Source of the DNA: Acanthaster planci
Lineage: Eukaryota; Echinodermata; Asteroidea; Valvatida; Acanthasteridae
Direction: 5' to 3'
Assembly: GCF_001949145.1 (NCBI RefSeq)
Contig: NW_019091570.1
Coordinates: 535,065 to 599,064 of the forward strand
DNA: 64,000 nt
This document shows positions 24,491-34,330 of the stretch, piece by piece. The notes beneath the pieces are model-generated. The model did no database searches, was not told the origin of the DNA, and saw only the letters and a program-made list of their open reading frames with translations. Numbering within the stretch: position 1 is the first letter of the stretch; each line of letters starts with the position of its first letter. A program made the translations under genes and the position numbers.

Positions 24491-26019
24491 CACCTTCAGA
24501 GGAGCCTCGTACAATATGAATCTACAACTTCTGCCAACCTCCGGAGTTAATCTAACCACAACTCCATTTCACAAACACTTACCTCTGCCTGATGTCTTCA
24601 AAGTTCCGAGGATTTTTTTTTTGTTTTGTTTTGGTACGCTGCTTGTGTTTGTTTTCCTTCATACTACTGGTAGGCCGAAAGAAGCACCGAATCGCCTTTT
24701 AAAGCTCTCATTTTTTTTTTACTTTTCATCACTTGATATTGTGCAGGATACGAGAGGATCGGGTCTACGATACTGAAAATACACGTATATATTGTTTCCC
24801 ATTCCCAATGTACCGTGACATGGGATTTGGTCCCATTCAAATAACAAATGGTCACAAAACCTCCGTCAAAGGGACCGACGTGTCTTTCCCTGAAAATCAG
24901 GACACGTGATAGGGCACTTTGAATGGAAAGCTTTCGAGGAGATTATTTTGAAATTCAACTTTGGTTTTGGAGCAAAATGGAAGATTAAACGATGAAGTGG
25001 TCAGCAAAAAGGAAGGGTTATGGCCCGGAGTCGGCACAAGGCATCGTCATTTTGTTTCGCATAGCGGGAAACTTCTTTCTTCATCGTAATGAAAGCTACG
25101 AAGCACCAAAGTCGGAAAAAGCAATAAAATTTATCCCAGCATTCGGAAGTTGAAAAGGGCATATTAAAACAATTTTTTTTACAAATTCCAAACAGGCGTT
25201 GTGCCAAGATTTTCCGATTTAAAGTTAACATTTTTGTCTTACGATATTTCAAATGAATTCAAAGTATCCGCAGAGCTATGTGTGAGTTAGTGTACAAGCG
25301 AAAATTGAAAGCCACTGACTAAATAATTAAAGTAAGACGGTTTCAGAAGACACGCCAAATATGCCTCAGGAATTTTGAAGATTATTCCTCAAAGAGATAC
25401 ATATTTTATAGAAGGGCTCATTCCCCCAGCGTATAGCCCTCCCATCACAAACACCAACAGAGCTTCCCGAACAAAGACAACAAACCCATCATCATACTTC
25501 CGATCCGTGCCTTGAAGTCTGAACTTCAGAACACAGAATGTGCTGCTCTATTCACGTCCACAGTCTGGTTCCCTGTCCAAAGATTCCCTGACGACTCTTG
25601 ATAAAAATCTTAGGTCAGGCATCGATAGAGGCCCAGAAGGGACATCGCCAATCAGCAATATTGACAAAAGTATTTGCGACTAAATTCACGACTCGTTGAA
25701 TTTGTGGTCGCAAATAGTGCCGCAAGCATGCGTTGTGCCAAAGCTGCCCAGCCGAATAACGATTTTAGATCAAGCCGAAAAATGTAGGTCGTTGTGCGTG
25801 CGCGTGGACAATATTTACATGGGATGTGATGGGGATGTAGTGCTAAATTGCCCCCCCCCCAAAAAAAATTGAAAACCAACACAAAGTCTTTGCTCGCAAG
25901 TTGGGTTTGTTCATAGATGTAAATCCCGGGAGGATGGGCTTGTATACTTCCCCCACCTGAACCGGGGAATGGGCCATTGAATCATCCCTCCACCCACCTT
26001 TTCGCGGTGAGCAAAAAAA
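24491..26019. other. No gene recognised; C/A run near 25,850
   Basis: Homopolymer runs (T at 24,609; C then A at 25,851-25,868). The part just before 26,020 may be the 3' UTR of LINE A. Confidence 0.5.
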
Positions 26020-26428
26020 TCAAGGCGGATTGTTGAAGAATTTTCGGACATCCCAAACAACCAACATGTATTTAATGGCACTCAAAAAGAGAAAACAATT
26101 TAAAAAGCCATGACGGTCCATGAAGTCGATTTGCTGTGTGTGAGTAATCTCTCCTCCCAGGTAACTCCGAGAATATGTTGAAGGCAGCGCACATGGAACG
26201 CTTCCAGGGTCTTGACTTTCTGTAGAGTGTCCATGCTTCACATCCATACAAAAAGAAGGAGGAGGTGTATACAGCATAGCAGACAGCGACTTTAGTACTG
26301 ATGCGAAGGTTGTGGTTTGATATACACGTCCGTTTGCAAAAACGGCCAAAACAGAAGACGCTTGACGGATCTCATTTGGTGATCTTTTCGTTGAGTGGGG
26401 CCCCGTAAGAGATAATGCTGCCGAGGTA
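26020..26428 (-). pseudogene. LINE A, 3' segment: C-terminal part of the reverse transcriptase ORF
   Basis: Minus strand reads NLYLGSIISYGAPLNEKI, then NEIRQASSVL, and after a frame change LYGCEAWTLYRKS. This is the region after the palm domain of APE-type LINEs (usual form YLGS-I--DG-LD-EI---I-KAS----L and LYG-ETWTLY). At least one frameshift. The segment is cut at 26,428 by the Tc1-like element. It lies in line with the LINE A pieces at 27.4-28.7 and 30.5-31.1 kb and belongs to the same broken copy. The piece between, with the catalytic FADD box, is absent. Confidence 0.85.
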
Positions 26429-27426
26429 CAAGTTGTGCTCAAAATTATTCATACCCTTTGGAAAATAACATATTTGTTCTAAACTCTTTATTCGTTAAAG
26501 CTATTATGCTGGTACTTCCACTATATCTTTTGTCTATTTGTTGCAATACACAAACCCACATACGTGTTGGCTAAACTTCATTTGCATAATAATAGATACT
26601 CCTGGTCAAAATTATTCATGTCCTTTCATTCATACTGCTTATTTTTACTTTCTGTGACTGCAAGAATCTTTGGCATGAAGCTATTTCAAGATGTTTCAAT
26701 AGAATAAATACCTTCTTCATGACGTTGTGTTCAAGATTCTGATGAAATGCTGTCTCTCCCAGAGAGTATAAAAATAAGAAAAGTTTTCAGATCATTCTCA
26801 GTTACTAATCACCATGGCCAAGAAGAAGGAACTCGGTGATGACAGACGCCAGCGTATCGTGAATGCCTATAAAGAAAGCAAAGGCTGCAAGGCAATTTCC
26901 AAGCAATATGAGGTCCCTCTTGCAAACAGTTCAGAGTATCATAAGAAGCATAAGAGCTTCAACACAGTGAAAAACCTCAACGGGCGTGGCAGGAAGTGCA
27001 AAGTATCTCCTAGACTCGCCAGACAGATCTACCAGGAAGCCAACAACAACCCACAGATCACAACCAAGGCCCTAATCGATACCCTTGACGAGGCAGGGAC
27101 GAAGGTGTCAAAGGCAACCATCAGCGAGTACTGCACAAAGGAGGTCTCCACAGACGCAGGCCCAGAAGGACACCACTACTCAGGAAGAAACATAAGGAGG
27201 CTGGTCTGGTATTTGCTAGAGTACATCTGAACCAAGATCCTACCTTTTGGTCATCGGTCCTGTGGTCTAATGAGATAAAGATGGAGTTGTTTGGCCACAT
27301 GGATATTGCCAGGAGGATGCAAGGAGAAGCATACATGCCGAAGAAAACAGTTCTAACCGTAAAACATGGTGGTGGCAACATAATGCTATGGCGTTGCTTC
27401 TCTACTAGTGGCACTGGGAACCTCAA
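26429..27426 (+). mobile_element. Tc1-like DNA transposon, 3' truncated
   Basis: The 5' end follows a TA dinucleotide (26,427-26,428), as expected for Tc1/mariner, and begins CAAGTTGTGCTCAAAATT, typical of a Tc1 terminal inverted repeat. A second related block (CAAAATTATTCATGTCC) sits at 26,608, possibly the inner repeat. The transposase ORF starts at 26,814. The element stops abruptly near 27,426 after GGNIMLW; the 3' half and right terminal repeat are missing. Confidence 0.88.
26814..27424 (+). pseudogene. Tc1-like transposase, frameshifted and truncated
   Basis: Begins MAKKKELGDDRRQRIVNAYK, a helix-turn-helix DNA-binding domain, then GRGRKCKVSPRLARQIYQEA and a second HTH with [20 protein letters not shown]. 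The intact frame runs to 27,230, but the homologous product shifts frame near 27,170 and continues [20 protein letters not shown], then [13 protein letters not shown] and [11 protein letters not shown]. In Tc1 proteins WSDE carries the first catalytic Asp of the DD34E triad; here it reads WSNE, so that Asp is lost. The second Asp and the Glu lie in the missing part. Inactive. Confidence 0.88.
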
Positions 27427-28683
27427 TAACCCTAACCCCTAGGGTGTATGGTTTTACATACGACTTGGGGTTTAGTTTGGGTCTTTGGGAGTAATCGCTC
27501 AGCAATAGGGGAAAATGAGTCGGTGTAGCATGACACGGGCAAGTATCTTGCCAGCAACATCGAGGAGGGATGTGCCGCTGCTGTTGCCATGTGTAGAGCA
27601 ATCCCCTTTCTCCTGGTATATACATGTAGAGACTATAGTTGCGTGCTTTCATGAGTCGGAAACTGTACCATGATTTCAGCAAACGGAGCAGAAATCGGTG
27701 AGTTTCCGGAGTAGGTATAGGCCTCCATGCTCGTACACTTCTCCAGGGATCGCATCTTCACCAGGAGCTTTTTTCACGGTTCTTTAAGGCTAGAACTGCT
27801 TTTTGCACTTCTTTGAGGGCTGGACATTCAACCAATTCTGGAACTAGTGAGAATGTTGGGAGCTTATTAAGGGCTGTGCTTTCGGACACGTTTTCTCTGT
27901 TCAGGAGATCCTGGAAGTGTTCTGCTCAACGTTCAAGAATTTGTAGCTTGTCCCGGGGGGGGGGGGGTTGCCATCTGCAGAGCGTACCAGAACCACCGTA
28001 CGTCTAAGGGCCACACATGCCTTTGGTGGCATTGGGAGAACTCATAGGACTTGATTTTGTAGGCACAGCAATGGATTTCTTGGCCTTTATTGATTCACTG
28101 GGGATTTCACGAAGTATGCGCAGAGTGGCTGACTTTGCTTCCATTTTTGCAAGAGAGCAGTGGATGCCGGATGTGCCAGGTAGTCTTAGGAGTGTAACGT
28201 TCTTGTTCTTTAGAAAGGGAAAAACCTCGTCCACGTTCTTATCGAACCAGTCCGGGTCAGCTCCTTGAACACCCCAGGATTTCCTTCGAGGAGTTCCACA
28301 GAATCTAGAAGAGTGCTTCGACGTCGATATGAGTTGTATCCATGATCGTAGTCGGGAGTCCATGAGTCCTTCGCGAATGTTGTCCCGTAAAGTACGTCTG
28401 GTGTCGATGCTCCCGAGCTCTGCAACATTAAGTCACAGTTTCGGCGCCTACTTGCAGGTGGTTGAAGAACAGCTTGAAGGATGCTTTGAACGAGCCTGTG
28501 GTCAATCCAGCATTTAGCTCCACACATGACCCGAGTGATCTGTACGTCTCGAATGTTTCGGCGACAAATTATGAGGATGCATCCATGTGGCCTTCACTTT
28601 GAAACCGTGTGTTTGTGATGCAGATTCATTCAGGGACAATAGAAGCAGTCTATTTACATTCATGGTCCCTGTACCATGCTCAT
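27427..28683 (-). pseudogene. LINE A, middle segment: end of endonuclease, linker and start of reverse transcriptase
   Basis: Read 28,683 to 27,427 on the minus strand, with several frame changes: EHGTGTMNVNRLLLLSL and KATWMHP (end of the APE endonuclease), RVMCGAKCWIDHRLVQS (endonuclease-RT junction), a linker, then KAPGEDAIPGEVYEHGG and GTSLLDVAGKILARVMLHRL (first reverse-transcriptase blocks). These correspond to HGTGKMN-NGLRLLSLC, MCGAECWTDHRLVRS, KAPGEDGIPAE and ISLLSVAGKILARVLLNRL of intact family members. Stops and frameshifts throughout. A run of G (about 27,954-27,967) sits in the linker. Confidence 0.87.
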
Positions 28684-28978
28684 ATAGCAAAAACTGTGGT
28701 TTAGCCCGTAAACATTTTTCTAAAAATGTTTTTGCTATTAGTTTGTAAACATATTTAAGCGCGTTTAGATTTTTAATCATCATTATTCATATTTATCCAG
28801 GGTAGCTTATTCACCCAAACGGTGATCTTCCATAAGGCCCTGTCAAACTACTTAAAGAAAATCAATTTTAAAAGCTACATTAAAATGAATGAATTTTAAA
28901 CATAAAATACTACAATATTAAGATTTTAAAAGATTACCACGGAATACAAATAAACAGTAAACGGGAAAGTAAAATTAG

Positions 28979-29640
28979 TCAAAAAACACAAACACGTTTA
29001 AAATAAAATACAGTAGCAAACAGTAATACAATAAAATATAAGTAATATATATAAATAATAATATAAAAAATAATGATACATATGCATAGATTAAAAATGA
29101 CATAAACGGAAGCAAAATAAAACGACCTGAGGGACGTTTTCAGAGATAACTTAAAACTGGTGAGGGATGTTGCTGTTTTCATTGGCTGATCAAGCTTGAT
29201 CCATTCTGATATTCCTGTGACAAATGAGCTGTTCCTCAAACAATCGGTTTTACATCTTGGTACAATGAGTGAATTCATGGCAAATCTAGTGTTATAGTTG
29301 TGAGTTTGGTTTGTTTGGATAAATTCAATCAAGTAAGCTGGAGCCAAATTTTGCAAACATTTAGACATAAGTACAGCACGGTGATTAAAAAATCGTTTGT
29401 TCAAAGGCATCCATTTTAGCTTGTGTAAAAGGTCAACGGACGGAGCATCATAATTCCTGTTCAATGTAATTCTCGCTGCACGTTTCTGAAGTTCCTCAAG
29501 CTTGTTAGTATGCATGCGGAATCTTTCTGACCATATCCGACAACAATAATCAAAATGGGGCTGACTAAACGAGTTATAAAGCATGGTCAAGCTTTCTAAA
29601 GGAACATATGGTCTGACCCTTCGAAGCATGCTTAAAAATG
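28979..29640 (-). pseudogene. LINE B reverse transcriptase, C-terminal domain
   Basis: A 216-codon open frame reads LRRVRPYVPLESLTMLYNSF, HFDYCCRIWS, KLEELQKRAARITLNRNYD, then LKWMPLNKRFFNHRAVLMSK and NYNTRFAMNSL. This is the domain after the palm in Jockey/CR1-type elements. The usual last stretch around WN-LP is replaced by GISEWIKLD. Separated from the palm domain by about 300 bp with broken frames. The long open frame suggests a fairly young copy. Confidence 0.9.
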
Positions 29641-29941
29641 AGCAGTTTTAGTAATGTTGTCCACCTGTGGTGTCCAATGCAGCTCCTCATCAATTAAAAC
29701 TCCATGGCATTTGGCAACCTTCACACGTTTTAAAACAATACCATTAACCATTACACTGTAGTTCTCAATCCTGTTTAGTTTGCCCGGGACCCAATAATTA
29801 TAACATTAGTTTTGTCCCAATTAAGCACAAAGACGGTTGGCATGTATCCAATTCATAATCCAACACATACTGTTTGTCAGTTTTTCTTCTATTTCACCAA
29901 CATAAGTTCCATTACTGTGAAAGTAGTGCCATCTACATAGA

Positions 29942-30380
29942 TTACATATCAATAACTCCGTCACCTACTGATTTAGGCATGCTATGTACATGTACATAAA
30001 TGGAAAACATCAATGGGCCCAGGACAGAGCCCTGTGGCACACCTGTTTTAACAGAAATAGGTTGAGAAGTAGCACCTTTCAAAATTAAAGAACCACTTTG
30101 TGTACGTCCGTCAAGATAAGACTTAAACCATTTTAAAGACGATTTTGCACACCCAAGTGCGCAAAGCTTAGTGAGCAACAATTCATGGTTAACCGAATCA
30201 AAATCTTTTCTAAGATCAATAAATGCAACATCTGTAAGTTTGCCTGCATCGATATTCTTTGACCATTGATTTACAAATTTTGCAAGAACAGTTGTTGTCG
30301 AACACAATGGTCTAAAACCAGACTGATTATCATGTGAGAGATGATTATTGCCACACTGCTCGTTCTAAATGGACTGTAGT
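29942..30380 (-). pseudogene. LINE B reverse transcriptase, palm domain part
   Basis: Reads HDNQSGFRP, then TDVAFIDLRKDFDSVNHELL, WFKSYLDGRTQ, and SVKTGVPQGSVLGPLMFSIY: the core blocks of a Jockey/CR1-group LINE reverse transcriptase. The frame stops at 29,942; the next bases read YVDGTTFTV where YADDTTFTV is expected, so one catalytic Asp is replaced by Gly. Frameshifts follow. Inactive. Confidence 0.9.
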
Positions 30381-30480
30381 GGACTGTATTTAGCCACTGG
30401 ACATTGATGTTTAGGACTTGAACACTAAACGGTAAGCATCCAAACATGTTTGCAAACTGATAGCAAAACTGTGTTTAAAA

Positions 30481-31141
30481 AGATTAACACACTTTTAGAG
30501 TGTACCGATGACCTTTGCTGGAATTCCTCCCTACACGAGCATCCAAATCGGTGAGTAGGGCGATCTTGTCAGGCACAGGAACGTTGCGGATTGTTTCATC
30601 CAAAGAGGCGCAGAAAGCCTCTTCCGCTTCTTCCTCAGAGTACAGGGTGTAAGCGTATGCATTGATGATGGTCACGAGGGATCCCTTCATTAATGAGAAG
30701 CGAAGGGACCGTCATCAGTCGCGAGCTGATGCCAAGGGGACTCCGGTATCCTGGAAAGGATTTCATTCCTTGTTGCCAAACCAACACCATGGGTTCGTTG
30801 CTCTGCTGGGGATAAACCCTTCCAAGAAAAGGTGTATTCTGCTTGTGCTTCGCTGATGGGTCCTTCGTTGTGGAGACGGGTTTCACTGAGAGCGCAAATG
30901 TCCACTCTGCATCGTAGGAGCTCAGAGGCTACGATTCCTGTTCTTCGAGGAGGTCTCTCGGTTCCACTGGTGTTTCCCAGATGTTCCAAGAAGAGAGGAG
31001 AAGTGATCTAATTTTGTTTGTTTTTTGAGGCTGTTCCAGGTGGTTGGAGTTTTCCAAAGATTTCTGAACGCAATATTGGGACAACTCTCGAGGCGTGGTT
31101 ACCTGGTGGAGCTCAGGCAGCACAAGCTTTTTTGAGGACAC
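30481..31141 (-). pseudogene. LINE A, 5' segment: APE-type endonuclease
   Basis: Read from 31,030 downward: SSWNIWETPVEP (frameshifted start of the GTWNVRTL block), NTSGTERPPRRTGIVASELL, CRVDICALSETRLHNEGPI, TFSWKGLSPAEQRTHGVGLA, then after a shift VTIINAYAYTLYSEEEAEE and IALLTDLDARVGRNSSK. The ALSETRL Glu and NAYAPT-type motif are present; the Asp of the usual GDFNA motif is kept but the block reads TDLDA. Breaks off at about 30,490 where LINE B begins. Confidence 0.88.
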
Positions 31142-31780
31142 TATTCTTGTCCCTTTCCTGGATTGGGACGGGCAGTGCTACCCTTAAATAAGGCTGCCTA
31201 GACACGCCGGCAGAACACGGACCGGACACTTGTCCCAGTTGCGTCGCAGAACGGCCATCACACCGTACGTTCAGAGTCCATGCTAAGAACTTCCACTGTC
31301 AACCTCAACTGTTTCTATCACACATTGTCTGTCGCCGCATGACTTGAAGTAGGAAAAACGGATAGGTGGGAGAGCCAAGCCTGCGCTAAGACTTGTTTTG
31401 GCCGGTGAAAGTGGGGGTGCGCATTCCACGCTTGAACCGCTTCGCGTCCTGTCGTTTGTCCAAGTGGTAAGTAAGACAGTAAGACGACAAGAGGGCCGCG
31501 CCGGCAGATGGCTGCCTCTACTGTACTGATGAGTGATCCCTGGTGGAGCAGGTTTGCCAGAGCTCTGTTGGTCGGTCTGTTTCAGGGTTCCACACCTTCA
31601 TGGCTACCGTGGCGGTACATGTACCAGAGCAAACGAGGTCCCCACCGTACCGTCACCCCATCTGGTATTCCCCTACACCAGTGCACCACGTTGAGGGGTG
31701 TTGGACTCCACATGGGACTACTTGCACGTTTGCTATCACATACATGTACACCCTCGCCAAATTATTACAAATATAGCATG
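31142..31780 (-). mobile_element. Probable 5' untranslated region of LINE A
   Basis: GC-richer sequence directly upstream of the LINE A endonuclease. No stop-free frame makes sense as protein. Position and composition suit a LINE 5' UTR with internal promoter, but I have no alignment to prove it; the outer limit is a guess. Confidence 0.35.
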
Positions 31781-33789
31781 CTTTGAGGGGAAGCAGTGAG
31801 AATTATTGGTCCCAAGGAGTGTATCAGCTTCTTGAATACATCCTGACGCAAAGTGGAAGGTCTAGCTAACCTTCACCTTGGGACAAGTTTTTTAAACCTA
31901 CACCTCATAAATATTCACGAGCAAAGTGTAGCGCGTCATTGGCCGATTTTTCCGCGCGTTCGGGAAGTAAAACTGATAAGTGCCCATATAACATCATTCC
32001 CGGGAGTATCCAGCTTGCTTCTGTTCAGTAGTATTTTTTCTGGTAGCACCAAAACTTCCCTCTGAACCCGCCTCGTAGACATGTAGTCTGTGGTATGTAA
32101 TCCTCACGGATTTTTTGGGCAGGTTCGAGCGACGGCTATAATTACTGTAGGCCCTATTTGGACTAACACCGCCCCAAACGACGGATTGTTTGAACTAGCT
32201 AGACGACCATTTGGGACTAGGCCCCAGGGCATGGTCGCTCGAAATCAGCTATTCGCTGGTTACCAATGACTGATTTCATTTATCATTGGGGAGGGAACCA
32301 TTCACATGAATAAAACTGTACGAGAATTGCAGCCAATGGTGAAATGTAACGATGAGATTTTAAAAAATAGGCCGACTAGAGACGTTCAAGCGCAACTGAA
32401 TTCCGCCTGTGCATTGGCTCGCGCCCAAACTTGCCCCTTGCCTCGCGTTGGGAGGTAGTCAAGGCGACCTTTACCCCGGGACCAATAACTCCCACTACTT
32501 CCCCTTCAAACCATGCTGTACATGTATTTGTATACTACCTCCCATCAAATGATGTTGTATTTGTTTTACTCATAAAACTATTCACGCGCAAACTGAAAAA
32601 AAACATTTTGTTTCTGAACTGTGGAGTTGGTGAAACCAGAAAAAAAATACGGCCGCGAGCTTTGCTGGATACACCACGATGATACGTCTCACCTGGGCGT
32701 GTATCAGCTCTACTTCCTGGATGCGCGGCCAAATCGGCCGATGACGCCGACAATTTCCTCAGGAATATTTACTAGGTGTAGTTATACAGGATAACTTGCA
32801 ACCTCCGACTTAATCAGGCAAACTGTACACCAAATTCACGTCCACGGGCATCCTAACACCTGAACTTTCAAATTATGTCAAAATTTTCACAGAACTATGT
32901 ATGTTTTAGCGTGATAATTTGTATAGAAATTAGCTCAATCTATAGTGAAGCGGATTTTTAAAATCAAAATTGTCAGTTTATAATGAAAACTGGGATAATG
33001 AGTACGAATCTATTTAATTCGCAGTAGGCCTACCTACTAATATACAAAAAGGTTTACCAGTCACAGACAACCATGTTTGACAAACGAGTGAGTCGAATGT
33101 CAACCTGTGGATCACCCACGTGTCAGAACACTTTTCCTTGGCAGAACAGTGACCGCAAGTAGATTGAGATAAACACGGTCTAAGCTGACATAAATATTTA
33201 TGGGAAGGTCAGGGCAGACCATCCATCTCTGAAGTAGTTAAAAGGGGACGCGATGGTATGAGGAAAACTAGAGATAGGGGAAAGATGACAGATGCCCCAA
33301 CCAACAAGCTGTGATTGACGTGCGCCAGTGTCCCGCCTGCACTTTTATGACCTGCATATTAGCACGAGCTTCAATTTTCTCTCAGCCCAAAATAAGTATA
33401 AAGACTAGAACGGCAAAGCCGCCATGGCTCACTGCTTCTTATGAATTTGAATTTCTTTCCTGTAATAACAGCTTTTGTTAAAAGCCATCCAAGTTATACA
33501 AATAAAGAGACTACCCAGATGACCACGGCAAAGGATAAAAAGAAAATGTCCTATTTTCTGTCCCTTTCATAAAGATTATGCATGCCTAAAAGTAAATCAG
33601 CATAAGGCCATCAACAAGGGAGATAGGCGTACAAAGGCTCCATAGTTTTTTACATGAGAGAGGAATGCCTGAAGAATATGGATCCAGTACAGTCAGACAA
33701 GACCTGAATGCCTAGATAAGCAGTGCATCTGTGAGTTTGATGGATGGGGCATAATTAAACTTCCTCTAAAGTACAGTTTTGCACTTTGC
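31781..33789. other. No gene recognised
   Basis: A moderately CpG-rich stretch at about 31,930-32,480 precedes ordinary AT-rich sequence. No exon with matching splice sites seen. Confidence 0.45.
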
Positions 33790-34330
33790 ATCCAACCCCA
33801 TCATCCTATCCTCTACAATTCTACCCCCATCATCCACATCCCATCATCCTATATCTACCATGTCTACTTTGACTCCACCCCTAATCCCATCTATCTCCAA
33901 TCCAACATCCACCTTATCTTTCCATCCATATCCTACTCCACCCCTCCATCATCCTATCCATCTCTTACTCCACCCCTCCATCATCTTGTCCATCTCCTAA
34001 TTTGCCCCACTCTACCATCCGATTCATCTCCTTCACCTTATCCAATTCATCTCCTACTTTGTCCCTCCCAATTATCCTATCCATTTCCTACTCCGCCCCC
34101 TCCCCATTATCCTATCCACTTCTTTCTCTGCCTCCTCCCCATCATCCTATCCATCTCCTACTCCGACCTTCCCCATCATCCTATCCATCTCCTACTCCGA
34201 CCTTCCCCATCATCCTATCCATCTCCTACTCTGCCCCCTCCCCATCGTCCCATTCATTTCCTACTCCAACCCTCTCTTCACTTCTTACTCTGGCTGCCCC
34301 ATCATCCCACTAATCCAGCCCAAACATCAC
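33790..34330. repeat. Pyrimidine-rich minisatellite, clearest unit 34 bp
   Basis: About 540 bp almost purely C/T on the plus strand, built from CATCCTATCCATCTCCTACTC-like units. Between 34,141 and 34,240 the unit is regular at 34 bp; earlier parts are degenerate. Strong strand asymmetry could favour triplex or other non-B DNA. Open frames across it are low-complexity artefacts. Confidence 0.9.

Larger units (their letters stand above)
28684..30477 (-). mobile_element. LINE B, 5'-truncated copy nested inside LINE A
   Basis: The insert is flanked by near-identical direct repeats: ATAGCAAAAACTGTGGTTTA at 28,684-28,703 and ATAGCAAAACTGTGTTTA at 30,460-30,477. This fits a target-site duplication with two one-base indels. 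LINE A coding sequence stops on one side (30,490) and resumes on the other (28,683). LINE B begins inside its reverse transcriptase, the usual result of incomplete reverse transcription, and runs about 1.76 kb on the minus strand. Confidence 0.82.

Noticed and set aside
28004-28527. Overlapping frames taken as separate host genes
   Set aside because: They are frame-shifted pieces of the LINE A endonuclease-RT junction, shown by the MCGAKCWIDHRLVQS motif.
33779-34313. Ser/Pro/Ile-rich frames
   Set aside because: Low-complexity translation of the pyrimidine-rich minisatellite.
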